A stretch of DNA of 64,000 nt from Nageia nagi (lineage: Eukaryota > Pinophyta): contig JBITNC010000001.1 in NCBI GenBank assembly GCA_050084985.1, forward strand, positions 108,438,001 to 108,502,000, in the 5' to 3' direction. The notes under the pieces are model-generated. The model searched no databases and was not told the origin of the DNA. It was given only the letters and a program-made list of their open reading frames with translations. Positions 35,662 to 48,420 of the stretch are shown here, in pieces. Position 1 is the first letter of the stretch. Each line of letters opens with the position of its first letter. Both the position numbers and the translations under genes were made by a program.

Positions 35662-37605
35662 TATTGAGTATGGTATAGAGGTGTTTTCATTATTTTTAAT
35701 AAAAAAATATTAGTATGCATATTTTTCCTATAGTTTCACATGTAAAAGGAATGATGTCAATAAGATTTGCAAAGTTGTCAAACACAAAAACAACAAAGGG
35801 ACCAAAAGTTGTCATTAAGTACCAAAAGTTGTAAGGGGCCCAAAATGTAAACAAAAAGTGAAATATAGCTAGAAATGGTTTGGATCAGTTTTTTGGTTGA
35901 TAATAAACTTATGTGTATCATTGGAATGGTCAAATTTTATGTTCATTCATCTTTGGGCATTCTTGTGGATTTTGGAGCAATCAAAAATCTAGGTGAAATT
36001 GACTTTGTGTAAGTCAAATTGCAAACAAATGGTGATGATTTGGAGGCTAAAATTTAGAAAATATATAGTACTATATGTCAATAATATGTGGTCCAAATTT
36101 TGGATCAAGAAAAAAGCGAAGGTGAAAATGGTACAAGTTACAAAATGCCACTTAGTAACTTTTTGTAGTTTGGTGCACTTTTTGAGATGGTAAAGAAAAA
36201 GAGCAATTCCATGAGTTTGATTTGAGATCTTTGATTTTTGTTGTAGACTTGTAATCAACATGAAAAATCTCACAACTTTGGTTTTTGGTTCATCTCAATC
36301 TAAGGTCTAGAAGTCAGTGAATGAGAATGCCTGGTAAGTGTTTAACAAAATGACAAGCAAAACTTTCTCTAAGTGTTGAGCCTAGTTTTGGTAGTGAAAT
36401 GTTTGATAAAATGATTTTTGTGGTTTTTGAAGAAACTTGTGAAATATTTGATGAAATGCATATATTCTAGTTATGACACTTGATAGAGTCTTTGAGGCAT
36501 CCTTGTTGTGTGTAATTATTTTCTCTCCAAGTGACATGTGGCTAAATACTTTTGGACTAAGTTTGACTATTGTGTGAAGAAGTTTTGAGTATGTGTTTTA
36601 TTTCTTATTAAAAAAAAGAGCACTCCCATTTTTAAATTAGAGAGTTTTCATGATATGGTATCTCTTTTGAAAACTTTTTTTTATTTGAGAATGTCAAAAA
36701 CAAATATGAGTTAGTAGAGGTCATTTGACACTTATGCAAAAATTGTAATACCATTTCGTTCCATAAGAACTTGGAACATGCATTCTAGATCTAATCAATT
36801 TATTTTCATGAACTAGTTCTAAAATATTTTGATTTTCCTAGGTTTGTGTGTTGGTAGTATAGTATTATTTTTAGCAATGTGTGAAGTATATTCCCTCTAG
36901 TATTTTAGCAATAGTTTCTTGGTCCATTTTAGGGTATTTTTAGTTGATAGGTGTGCAGAGTGAGTTAGCATGAATTTAATAGTTGTAGCTACAAATTTGG
37001 TGATAGAGCTTTTGGAAAGAAGATATTTCAAATTGAAGAAGTAACTAATCTAGTTTCTTGATATTTAGAATAGTGTCAATGCTTGAAAGTTTTTTTTCAT
37101 ATGTGTAGTTTGGTAGTTGGTTTACTTGTGTGCATGGTATTGGGTCTCATCTTCAATGGAGTAGCATATGAAATGAGACAAAGTGAACAAATAGAAGAGT
37201 GAGAAAAGGTAGTGTTTTGAGCTAGATATTTAGGATCTTGTATGAATTGTAGTTAATCTTTTATCTTCTTCATTTTAGTTCATCAAGTGGGTGCTTAGTG
37301 AGAGGAGTTGGTGCTCCTTGCAATTGGTGCTATAGAATGAAAGGGTAGTTGATGCTATTCCTTGCAGTGGGTGCTACAAAATATTGTAATATTTTTATGG
37401 TTGGATTTGGATTAGAATCCAAGTAATTATTTCCAAGGATATAGCCAAATTGGTGAACCTCATTACATCTTATGTTGTGTGTTATTTTTAATTTGCTTGC
37501 ACATTTGATTTCAATTTTGCATCACCTTGATTTCAAAAGTGAAAATTTGTATTTAGTTTTTAGACACACTAATTCACCTATCCTCTTAGTTTCATAAAAA
37601 TTTTA
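35662..37605 (+). repeat. 3' LTR of copia 2
   Basis: About 1.94 kb, aligning with 29272-31371. Terminal bases are decayed to TA at both ends. About 150 bp shorter than the 5' copy, in part from a deletion near 37168, where the left LTR (30776-30945) has extra sequence. Confidence 0.88.
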
Positions 37606-37629
37606 ATACAAAAGTTTCTCATTCTAATC

Positions 37630-38420
37630 AAACACAATGACCTTCTTCAAAAGCTCATTGAAATTCATACACTTGTTTGAAATATGGGCTATGAATTGAG
37701 GAATGGCTTAGATCTTACTTGAAGAATTCTCAAGGTTTTGATGTTGTGAGGTGGAGGCATTTCTATAATGTATTTGAATCTCTTAGGATCAATTTTGATA
37801 TCACTCATGGATATGATGAAACCTAAGATCTTACCTAATGTGATACAAAAAACACACTTCTTAGGGTTCAACCTAACATTATTTTTAAGGAGACATAAAA
37901 TACATTTTGAATAACTTCCCAATGTTTTTCAATTATCTTGGAATTAAATAAAATATCATCAACATAATCTTACACTATGTCATGCATCATTTCATAGAAG
38001 ATATAGTTCATGGCTCTTTGATAGGTTGCACCAACATTCTTAAGACCTAAAGGCATGACTCTATAGCAATGTGTACCCCAGGGGTGGTAAAAGATATCTT
38101 ATGTTGATCTTTAGGATTGATATAAATTTGATTATAGCTAGAAATACCATCCATAAGAGATAAAATTCCTTACCTTTATGTTTCAACCAAAATATCAATG
38201 TTGGGTAGAGGTAATTCATCCTTAGGACATGCCTTATTAAGTTCACAAAAGTTTGTACAAATATGAATTCAACCATCAAGGTTATTCATTATATCTATGA
38301 ATAAATATGAGAGATAAAAATATTGGAATGAAGATACATCTCCTAAAAAAAGTGAGGGGGAAGATAAAATCACTTGATGAAAAGACTTGATGGTGGTAGT
38401 GAAAATATGTAGATTTAAGA
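37630..38420 (-). pseudogene. Tat 2 reverse transcriptase, broken
   Basis: Read on the minus strand: ICTNFCELNKACPKDELPLP and NIDILVET near 38260-38170, then ILSLMDGISSYNQIYI, FTTPGVH, and the active site YVDD at 37955-37966, intact. Then come LNPKKCVFCITLGKILGFII and IKIDPKRFKYI (open frame 37922-37689). The last readable block leads into the RNase H that copia 2 cuts. Confidence 0.88.
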
Positions 38421-39010
38421 CATACAACAATCTAGGAATCACCATAAAGGGGATGATTAAAGGGATCTATTCATCAATGGAAATAATATTGATAAAATAA
38501 ATCATATTGGAAGATGAAGGGTAACCATATAAGTCCAAAGAGATAAAATAATCTCATGAGGAAAGACTATAAGGAAAAAAATAAAGACCAATTTCATCAA
38601 GATCAAAAGATGGATCATGAATATTAAGGTTAGAAAACTCCTCTTTAAGTGTTTGAAATTTAGGATCCTTAAATCTAAGGCCTCATTTATCATGACTTAA
38701 AAAGGGGTTTGAAAAGCATGGACTATACCTTATTCATACTTTCCTAGGCATAACCTTTCCATAAATTATAATATTCAAAATATTGATGGATAAAGTTAGA
38801 ATAATAAAAATAATCAATTCTAGCATAATTTCTTTTCAAAGGATGTTTAAAAGGGACATCACATGGTGAATCTATTCCAACATAAATAAATAAATATTGC
38901 TTAGGAATTTGGCCTAAAGACACCATGAAACTAATAGTGTTTGAGGAATCTAGGGTTTGACCAAAATCTTTAGCTAACTTGATGTTACAAGATACATACT
39001 TAATTTGATA
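38421..39010 (-). pseudogene. Tat 2 pol linker before RT
   Basis: Minus-strand pieces such as KNFDPSFDLDEIGLYFFP and an open frame 38926-38744 (VSLGQIPKQYLFIYVGIDSP, then FEYYNLWKGYA) fit the long linker between protease and RT in Tat polyproteins. No catalytic motif is seen. Confidence 0.5.
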
Positions 39011-40332
39011 TTACCCCAAACAAAGACTAGCATGTTGCATAAATATGGGATAAGGATTAGAATTATCATCATCATCATCCTCATCTTAAGTGACCTAATA
39101 AACTTGATGAGAAGCATGAAATTATTACTCTTGGAAGGTTGATATGACATGCATGTGTTTCAAATAAAAATGATCTCTTTGAGGATCAGTGAGGTTCAAA
39201 TAAAGATAGTTGTGTACAAGCTAGACTATTCCTCTATGCATAGAACTAAAATAAAATATGTGATTAAAATACTAAGGAGGATTTCATAAGCCATTATTTT
39301 AAGTAAATATAAGCTCAAATCATATTAACATAAATTACTCAAGATGGTGTTAAGGAATATTAGATTTACTTGATGATGATGAATGTTGAATGTTGGTACC
39401 TATCTCTATGAAGTTGATCCCAAAATTATCCTTAGAAATGCTCAATCTTCAGCCCATTGATGAAACAAATTAACCTTAGATGTTTCCCAAAATGTGGTAG
39501 TATTTTTCTAATGAAATGTATTGATCCTAGAAATTTTGTAAAATAAAAGAATAATATCAGAATCATGATTATTTGACAAGACTAGCTACTATTGAAAAAA
39601 ACATAAGAAATATATAGGAAAGTATGATGGTTATTTCTCTTGTTTGCTAGGATAAGTAAGGCTTGGAATAACTTATTCCTAGCTTACCCCAAGACCAAGA
39701 ATTCCCAAATCCACTTTCCAAATGCTCAAGATTATTTTTTATATAACTTATGCTTTCGAATTCTTAACTCCAAGAGTCAAGAATTTGCTAATTCTAAAAC
39801 TAAAATTTTACATAAGTTACCAAACAAAAAAATTGAAGATGAAGCTTTCTTAAATAGATTTTTCTTTATTGGATCTATATACTATACAAAATGAATTAAA
39901 TAAATAAGTTATAATAATATCCATAATATATTATTGAAGTAATAAAAGATATATCTAATCTCTAACAGATGTACAAACCTATAAATAAATAGATGTTTTA
40001 GAGTACATACGAGATAAGTGGTTACACACTTACCTTTTGATCATCAATGAGCTTTAATTAGTCAAATTACCACTCTATTATATGCAAAAATAAGAGTACT
40101 TGTACTATGAAAATAATCAAATTTAGTGTATCAATGCTCTAAATTATGAAGAATCTAACCTCATGCAAAGAATGGAATATGATCACCACAACTAGGGCAT
40201 AACAAGTCCAAATTTGATTGGTGGTGTTTAAAGACACCATTTCATTTATGGTGTATTCATTAGACTTGCTTGCATATGGAATATCTTATTTGATATTCTT
40301 TTATATTCTTGATATATACACCTTTTACATTA
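39011..40332. other. Unassigned AT-rich DNA
   Basis: Presumably the eroded 5' side of Tat 2 followed by spacer. An 84-codon plus-strand frame at 39640-39894 (contains LNSKSQEFANSKTKILHKLP) resembles nothing I know and has no supporting context. Confidence 0.45.
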
Positions 40333-43300
40333 TGTAATGCATTATATATTCCCATCAACCAAAATCCTAAATTTCAAACCTATTTTTTTTGAAATGTAAC
40401 ACTCAAATGATCTAGGATTGAACCAGGTGATCCCACATGAGTTTAAAAATGCTGGTAGCTAGTTTAGCACTCACATGGTAAGATTGGTTAAGAACCTTGG
40501 ATAACCAACCTTGGTAAATTTTTTGGTGGTCACTCCTTAACACACCCTATTGAGAAGATTCCTCAAAGATAACCTCACCATTCCTATTCCACATACAATG
40601 TGCAATAGGCTTTTTGTTCATGGTGTAGTGGTCTTCTACTTAGGTCCCATACCACCTGAGAGATCACACTTGCATTAAGTTAACATCATCATCTAATGAT
40701 AACTCTTTGTCTTATATGAGAAGATAGTTTTTCCTAGGCAAACTTCCATATGAATAGATAGCATTGCCTATGGAATAATTGTCATACCCCTATTTGCTAA
40801 CTACAAGTGATATGAATACTATTTACCCTCACCTAGTATTAGCCATTTTTTCAATTACTATCCTTACCTAACATACCTATTGGAGGATATGGATCCCTAG
40901 TTTGACTATAACTATTAGCTAGGGCCATAATGTGGTCTAGCATCCTCGTACCCATAACTTAGAGAGCCATGGGTAATAAACAATATCTTCAAGTGGTTGT
41001 TTAGTCAAATTTATTATTAAATGTGTTGAAAGAAAGGACCACCCATGGCCTACTAACCATAAAATAATGTTCCCAAATAGTGAAGAGAGTACAAGATACC
41101 ATGCATAATACAAGTTCTAGGGTTTAACACCATTCATCTTTGCCATGAGGTGTACATAAAAAATTTTGATTATAGGCTTTCTTATGAAGTCACATAATTC
41201 TCTTTATCCCATATGCATTATATCACATATATGGCTCTACTTTTTAAAAGTCCTCATGCATATGTAAAGTAGCAAGTCATGAGGTAAGGTATAGCCATTA
41301 TTGGTACAAAATTAATATGGCATTAAGTGGTCCTCACATAAGGAATATTCCTTTTATTTGTCATTTAGTGGTGTAGGTTTACTTGGAAAAGGTTCTCCAT
41401 CACTTTCTTTTCATTATTACATGCATTGTTGAATCCATCCCAAATATTTCATTGGACCAAATAATTATTTTCAAGATTCTTTATGGTCCTTGGTTGAAAT
41501 ATAGTAGAATCTAAGTGGATAAGCTTTTATCTTATTAACTATATCTTATTACCATATTATCAAAGAATTCCAAATTTTCTCAAGGGATTCCAAATGATCC
41601 CATTTAATCCCATTAGGTCCCATTTGTACCCATATTGATCCTAAGGATCCCTAAAGTTTCCCAAATGATCCCAGACTATCATTTGCAGTCTTAACTCAAC
41701 TTTAGTATTATTTCTAAGTCATTATGAAAGTTTTGAGTTTATTGGAATTAATGACCTAATCAATCTAGTTCTTATATATTCTTTATTGACCCCTAAAATT
41801 TGTAATATCTGTTAATCATTTTTGTATAAAAATAAATATTAATTCCTACTTATATTTAGTTAATTATTACTAATTAAAGCATTAATCATAACATGTAACA
41901 ATCATAATGTTGTTTGTAAAGAAACTCATTAAATCACAATGTTAACATTTTCCAAACACAAAATCACCTACTTTTCATTTACCATTCATTATACTAATAA
42001 GAGATAAATACAAAACAATCCTCATTGAACATTTCTAAGTTCATAATTAATAACAAGATGCTCGAATATATCTTGTAAACTTTATTTTTCAACACCTAAG
42101 ATAATGAAAAAGCTTTCATACATCTATTACAAAGGATATTAATACATAATAACTATAATACAAATGAGGTATATTACATCATCTCTTATTAATGAATTGG
42201 TAATTCATCACTATCTCATTGTGGAGCACCTTCATCGATCTTGAAGCAACAAGCACCTTCATGGACCTTTGGTGGATGAGTTGAGTACTAGGAGGGAGGA
42301 GGATTAGTACATTCCCATTTCTTTTTTACCATTATAAATGCAACTATATTTAAACATCTCATCCTTCATTAATGACCTTGCGAGGAACTTTAATCCACTT
42401 AGATTAACCTCACTTCCTTGCCACATCCTTTTTATTTTATTTTTTTCTATTTCATTAATCATTCAAGCATTATTCTATTTACTTGATAAAAGTAAATTAT
42501 TATTTCCTATATTAACTCCCAATATCCCATTTTTGAATATTTCTACTATACTTTAAAAAACTTCATTATTTTCTTAACAATTTCTTACAATATTTAAAGT
42601 ATATAATACTTACTATTTATCTTTTCTCTATGTCAATTTAATCAATATACTAAGAAATAGATTATCATATATCCATTTATTTTGTTTATAGCCTACCTTA
42701 GCCATTATTATTTCTCTTTTATGGAACGTATCACTTAGAATTAATAATATCTTTTGTAATAGTTTTGTATTATGTAGCTTATCTTCATCAATAGCAATCC
42801 TTTGATAATGAGTCTTTATCTAGACATCATCTCTCATTAATTACCATTTGGCATGGTTCATTCATGCTTTGTAAAGAACTACATAAGAAAAATTTGAAGG
42901 GAAACATGAATTTAATTAACAAGTTCCTAAACATGAAGTAGTCCCATCATATGTAAATATCAAAGTAAGGTCATATTTTTATGGTGAGAGGTCTAAGAGA
43001 AGGTAAAAGGGTCCATTCAATAGTATTGATTTCTCCTTGCATAAGGAAAGAGCCATAAGTTCCTTGCTATCCATATACATTCATAGAAAAAGACATAAGA
43101 GCTATTTGAATTTCATGAGCTACAATATTAGCAAGATATGCACTAATGATTTTATATAAAGGCATAGAAGTTAGATCAATTCAGGGGCCTTTCTAGTGCT
43201 CTTATAGCATGGTAAGATATATAAAATTATTGAATATGAATATTCTTCAAATACCAAAATTGTAGCTAGTATAAGTAAAGCTCTACAGAGTTTCATGGGC

Positions 43301-45021
43301 CGCAAGGATCACAAGATACACTCAACATGGATAGAAGGAATAAGCAATGTAGTCTTATAGAATACAAAGATCATAGGATACACATAGAATCAAATGGTTA
43401 GATGAATCAAACTCTATAACTTTTTTGCTAGCATACCTCTAGCATGGCTATCATGGAAAACTATAGAATTCCATTAAGAATAGTTAGAAAATGGTTTCTC
43501 TTTGAAGATTACGATCGTGAGGACTCATATATGCAAAATTGGGGGAAAAATGCATAGATTCTAACACAAAATGGATGTCTAGAAAAATCCAAAATGGATT
43601 TATAGAAACACATATGATAGAAAACAATACTTAAAGATATACTAAATCTCAAAGCATGAGTACTAAGGGAGAATTCAAAAACCTTTACTAAGTGACTTCT
43701 TTGAGTATACATAATAAGGGAGTTGTCAAATAAACTAATAACATGACTCTTTAACAACTACAATTAGGTACTTTTTCATATAATACCTTTTTATCATAGT
43801 ATCAATGTATCCTTTATTAAACTAACCATTAACTAAAAAGAAAAACATATAACACTTCTTTACTTTTTATAGAAAAGATAAGGTATCAACCTTTACATGC
43901 AACTTGTCAAACAAAATAATCAAGATGTGCTTTCAAAATGGTATAATACCTCTAACAATAATTAATTATATGAAAATTTATCAAATATTACTTTCATATA
44001 ACTCATTAAATACATAAAAATAGGACTACTTTAACTAGGCATTGTAAAAGAATGCACCTTGAATTGGAGAGGGAAGAGAGACTTCTTTTCTCTATGTAAC
44101 TCTACACCCAAGCTTGAGAATAACAAAAATGAAATAATAAGAGATAGACAGGTATGTATTTTTCTAATGTTCCACCTCTCCTATTTATAGCAAAATGGTT
44201 CAAGTGTGTCCAAATGAACGTCTCCTCATCCTTTCAATACTTTTTGGGGGTAGGTTTGATTAAAATTTATGAATGATTCTAATGGAATTTAATACCTTGA
44301 AACCTTTTTTATTAACTAAAAATAAAGTGCCAACTATTGTCCATACCTGACATAAGAAAACAAAACTAAGTAGGGTCATTACATCATTATTTTCTTGACC
44401 ATTAAATATCTTATAATACCACAAGGTGACCTTAGTCTTTTTCTAATAGTGTTTTTTACTATTAGCCCCATGTGGAAATATTATGGGCACTCATTTTTAA
44501 TTTTTACCCCATTTAAATTTATTTTTCAAACCTTATATAAATTTTCAAATTCAAATAAGGTATATTCCTTTTTCCCTCTATTTTCAAAATTTAAAACTCA
44601 ACAAGAAAAATGCAACTTTACCTATGAGGGTCATCTCATCCTGTAAGGCAAGATTAATCCATACAAATTTACAAACATATTTCCATTAAAAAATTGGTTT
44701 ATAAAAATTATTCTACATGCAACTACATGATTTATGATAGTCATAGGGTGTGTCAGTAATCCAACACCAATCATTTCCTCCTTCTTACCCTTTTGTTCCC
44801 ATCACCAATTCAACTTTGATCCTTAGGGTCTTTGGATTGCTTTTTCATTGTAAGGTAACTTGTGACCTATGTCAAAATATCTCGAATATAGTATTAAATA
44901 ATTATAAATGATACATATTCCCTTATCAAATTTATTATCACCATAGCATTTTTCAAGCATGGTCCATTCAAATCATGGATGGTACTTGAGGTAAAATAGT
45001 GTCTTGAGGTGGGTCATGACA
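40333..45021 (-). repeat. 3' LTR of the chromovirus, about 4.7 kb
   Basis: Starts TGTAATGCAT and ends TCATGACA on the plus strand. The end is set by the adjacent PPT, the start by alignment with the right LTR, whose start abuts the PBS. A segment at about 42570-42730 is absent from the right LTR. The portion 43442-45021 has no partner in the window. Confidence 0.82.
44181..44190 (-). promoter_or_regulatory. TATA box in chromovirus LTR
   Basis: The minus strand reads CTATAAATAG, a consensus plant TATA box, about 830 bp into the LTR. A GC-richer leader follows. Transcription from it would proceed leftwards. Confidence 0.65.
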
Positions 45022-45036
45022 TACACCCCCCCTTAA
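45022..45036 (-). other. Polypurine tract of the chromovirus
   Basis: Minus strand TTAAGGGGGGGTGTA directly before the LTR start TGTCATGACCC. Confidence 0.88.
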
Positions 45037-45100
45037 AAGGAACATAGTCCCTTATGTTCTTACATATAAACACAAACTTATAAATATTTAACATACTTAG

Positions 45101-45301
45101 TTATACAAATAAATATGGAAATTGTCTTTTCATAGTAGCTATATCTTCCCATGTAGAATATGACTTAGAATATTTGTACCATTGAACTAGACATTCATTA
45201 ATTTTCCTATTTCTTAGCTTCCTAGTCCTAAAATCTAAGATTTTGATAGGAAGTACTTTGATTGCATGAGGATATAGCATTTGCAAATTAGAGAAATCCA
45301 A
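45101..45301 (-). pseudogene. Chromodomain at the integrase C-terminus
   Basis: The open frame reads LPIKILDFRTRKLRNRKINE then CLVQWYKYSKSYSTWEDIAT. This is the chromodomain pattern of plant chromoviruses (P--IL-RR-KKLRN---Q-LVQW---P---ATWE), which steers integration towards particular chromatin. The aromatic cage positions are partly kept (W of VQW and TWE). It is part of the integrase, not a separate gene. Confidence 0.85.
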
Positions 45302-45399
45302 AACATGAGAAGGGTCAGTAACATACTTTCATAACAAGGATACATGAAAGATATCATGCATTTTGGACAAACTTGGTGGCAAGGCAAGTTTGTAGGCTA

Positions 45400-46460
45400 T
45401 TGGAATTTTCTTTTTCATAATATCAAAAGGACCAATAAATTGAGGATCCAATTTGTTTGACTTTATGGAATTTTTCATGGGTGAATTCATAAAAAGACCT
45501 TGTCACCCATAGCAATTTCTTGAGTAGTTCTCTTAAGATAAGCATAATTTTTTTTTTGATTAACAATTTCCTTCAACTTTCATCGAATGAACTTGAGCTA
45601 GTCCTCCATTTGGTTTCACATTTTTGATTGGATCATCACATGATCCTCTTGATTATCCCAAGTTAAAGGAGTTATACATCTCCTTCCATATAGTGTTTTA
45701 AAAAGAGCCATTCCTAAAGATGAATGATAGCTATTATTGTATGCAAACTCAACAAAATAAAGATAATTTTCCCATTTGGTATTTTGTTCCATGCAATACA
45801 TTCTAAGCATATCCTCAAGTAATCTATTCATATGTTATGTCTACCCATCTCTCTAGATGATAAGATGAGCTCATATTCAACTTTGTACCTAATGCCTTAT
45901 GTAATGATTTCCAAAATACTAAAATGAATATAGAATCCCTATCTAAGATTATCACTTCATGAAATCCATGCAATATGAATATTTCATGTGCAAGAATCAT
46001 TTGTGGTGTTACAAGGTATAAAATGTTGAAACATGGTTAACTTATCAACCACAACCAATATGGAGTCATGATGAAATCTAGTTTTTGGTAAACCAACCAT
46101 AAAATCCATTAAAATCACTTGCCATTTTTGTGTCAAAATATTATGGTGATACAAATATCCATTTGGATGCTAATGTTTTGCTTTCACTTTTAACCTTCTA
46201 AGCATCTTTCCATAAATTCTTTTATATCCTTCTTCATTCCATCCTAATAGAATTTTTATTTCAATTCTTCTCTCATATTCGTACCTCCTAGATGTGCTGT
46301 ATATGGAGGATGATGGGCTTCTTGTAAGATTAAATTTCTTAAATCTCTTTTTTATAAAATCTCCTTTTTCTAGGATGACTAATCTATCTCTAAAACACAA
46401 AATTCCATCTTTTTCACTAAAATCTTGAGATGAAGGATTACCTTTCTTTATCATTTCCCT
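45400..46460 (-). pseudogene. Chromovirus integrase, broken
   Basis: Minus strand. The zinc-binding part (46454-46170) is decayed, with YEYERRIEIK and GWNEEGYKRIYGKM-type pieces. The core reads KWQVILMDFMVGLPKTRFHH then DSILVVVDKLTMFQHFIPCN near 46130-46010. The post-core frame at 45831-45616 reads MNRLLEDMLRMYCMEQNTKW then YFVEFAYNNSYHSSLGMALF and LYGRRCITPLTWD, a near-perfect family match. The second catalytic Asp region is degraded. A TGTTATGTC run with stops separates core and post-core. Confidence 0.88.
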
Positions 46461-46487
46461 AATGAATTTATATTATAGATCCTCTTA

Positions 46488-47030
46488 TTATAAGATTCTC
46501 ACTTGATCAAATAGGTCAAATTGACTTCTTGTCATGACATTTATATGTCTTCTCCAACTTAATGCATCTACCATATTATTTTCCTTACCCTTGATATACT
46601 CAATACCAAAATCATATTTTGTGAGGAATTTTATCCATTGCCTTTGCCTAGTATTTAAGTCAAATTGAGTGAACAAGCATTTCAAACTCTAATGATCCAT
46701 TTCCAATTTGAAAGGTTTTCTAAGCAAGTAATGCCTCCACATCTTGAGTGCATGCACTATAGCTACCAACTCAAGATCATGTGTAGCATAATTCAACTCA
46801 TGTGGATTCATCATTCTAGATTCATATGCTATAAGATTTATATTTTATGATAGTACTCTACCCAAACCCTCTAATGATGCATATATACATACTACAAAAT
46901 CACTGTGTGGGTCAAGGATAGTGAGAATTGATGTAGAGGTAAGCTTTTGTTTTAGAGTTGCAAAAGCCTTTTCATACTTATCATTCTACTTAAACACTTT
47001 AGTTTTATTCTATAGGCTAGTGATGGGATT
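46488..47030 (-). pseudogene. Chromovirus RNase H, broken
   Basis: The 3' end of the domain is open (46685-46488): KCLFTQFDLNTRQRQWIKFL, TKYDFGIEYIKGKENNMVDA, LSWRR. This is the end of gypsy RNase H (ADALSRR). Upstream, pieces such as LKVWRHYLLRKPFKLEMDH and HELNYATHDLELVAIVHALK can be followed with stops. Confidence 0.85.
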
Positions 47031-47700
47031 AGCTATCTTTGAGAAATCCATTAGAAATCTTCTATAGTACTCAGCTAATCCCATGAAACTTCTTACCTCA
47101 ATCATATTTGTTTGCACAAGAAAACTCATTATTGCTTCTACCTTTTTAGGGTCAATTTAAATTCATTCGATAGAAATAATGTGACTTAAATAATGAATGT
47201 GAGAAACATAGAAATCACACTTAGATAATTTACCATATAGTTGGTGTCATCTCAAAACCTCTAAGGCTAATCTCAAATGATGGTTATGTTGTTCCTCATT
47301 CCTTGAGTATATGATAATATCATCTAAAAAGACTAGTACAAATTTGTCTAAGTATTCTTGATAAACATTATTCATCAGATTCATGAATACTATAGGAGAT
47401 TTCATTAACTCGAATGATAGGACCACAAAATCATAATGTCTATACCTAGTTTTAAAGGTTATCTTATGGGTATCAGATTCTTTTACCCTTAACTAATGAT
47501 ACCTAATATTAGATCTATCTTGGAAAAGATAACAACTTCTTTGAGCTGGTCAAACAAGTCATCAATCCTAAGTAAAGGATACCTATTCTTGATGGTGACC
47601 TTGTTCAACATCCTATAGTCAATACATAGTGTCAAAGTTTCATCCTTCTTTTTTGACAAACAATATAGGATCTCCCCAAGGTGATACACTATGCTTTATC
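47030..47700 (-). pseudogene. Chromovirus reverse transcriptase, broken
   Basis: The open frame 47689-47489 reads [40 protein letters not shown] and [20 protein letters not shown]. Later the active site reads FLDDIIIYS (47330-47319 holds F-L-D-D), then the LRLALEVLR and KCDFYVSHIHYLSH blocks. The catalytic aspartates are intact. Frames are broken after DLILG. Confidence 0.9.
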
Positions 47701-47939
47701 AACCATTTCTCCAAAATATCTTGTAATTGCACTTTTAACTATTGCATCTCAATGGTGTTCATTCTATAGGGGGTTCTAGAGATATGTTCAAATCCTAGCA
47801 CTAGATCTATTGAGAAGTCAAATTTCCATTTTGGAGTAAGACCTAGTAGTTCCTTGGGAAATACATCTTTTTATTCCCTTAACTTAGGATACTTATTTAA
47901 CATTTCTACATCATTATCCTCTTCTTCCACTTCTTTGAC

Positions 47940-48420
47940 CTTAACTACAAATATCAATTTCCTTTTTCTAATACTTCTTCTCATTTGCATAGCTTTGATT
48001 AAGTAGGGTTCAAATGGTCCTTGAACACTGAACACCCTGTATTAGTTTTTAGATAAATTGGTGTATTCATCCATCTCTCTTGAAAATCAATTAAGTTCTT
48101 ATGTACCATTAACCAATCCATTCCTACGATAAAATCATAGGAAGATAAGGGAACCACATATAAGTCCCACACATTGAACCCTTTGAGTAACTTGATCTCA
48201 ACATTCCTAAAACATTATTTAGCAAAATATTTTTGACTAGATCCAAACTCTACTTGCCATCACTTTGTTAAAAATTTTGGTTCCTTTAACATGTATTTAA
48301 CTAAATAATTTGAAATAAAACTATCTATTGCACCATAATCTATCAAAAATTTAAAATATTTTCCAAAAATTTTAATTGAGATCTAGAGAGGTGTAGTTGT
48401 CCTTGATTCTATCCCAATCT
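47940..48420 (-). pseudogene. Chromovirus protease, broken
   Basis: The minus strand reads LIDYGAIDSFISNYLVKYM (DYGA at 48340-48329), the retropepsin active site with the usual Thr or Ser replaced by Tyr. Later it reads YDFIVGMDWL near 48130, the second conserved block. Stops lie between. Confidence 0.75.

Larger units (their letters stand above)
29272..37605 (+). mobile_element. SIRE/Maximus-like Ty1-copia element (copia 2)
   Basis: An 8.3-kb plus-strand copia element with LTRs of about 2 kb, a Met-tRNA PBS, gag, protease, integrase, RT, RNase H and a polypurine tract AAAGGGGGAGAT. The long LTRs, the Gag wording (YAFWRVRM) and the PPT match the SIRE/Maximus lineage. The LTRs align throughout but differ at many sites, so the insertion is far older than copia 1. 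It sits in Tat 2. The LTR ends are TG...CA on the left and mutated TA...TA on the right. The flanks are A-rich, so the target duplication is uncertain. Confidence 0.92.
27110..39010 (-). mobile_element. Tat-type Ty3-gypsy element 2, split by copia 2
   Basis: Minus-strand pol sequence lies on both sides of copia 2. To the right (39010-37630) are the linker and RT; to the left (29266-27110) are the rest of RNase H, the archaeal-type RNase H and integrase. The break lies within the RNase H region, after LFDWDE-like FDQNEKL on the right and before NIHDIKRYLTT on the left, and the two parts read on in the same direction. No gag, protease, LTR, PBS or PPT was found, so only an internal fragment remains. 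Confidence 0.85.

Noticed and set aside
39640-39894. 84-codon open frame on the plus strand
   Set aside because: No similarity to a known family and no supporting signals; kept only as part of unassigned DNA.
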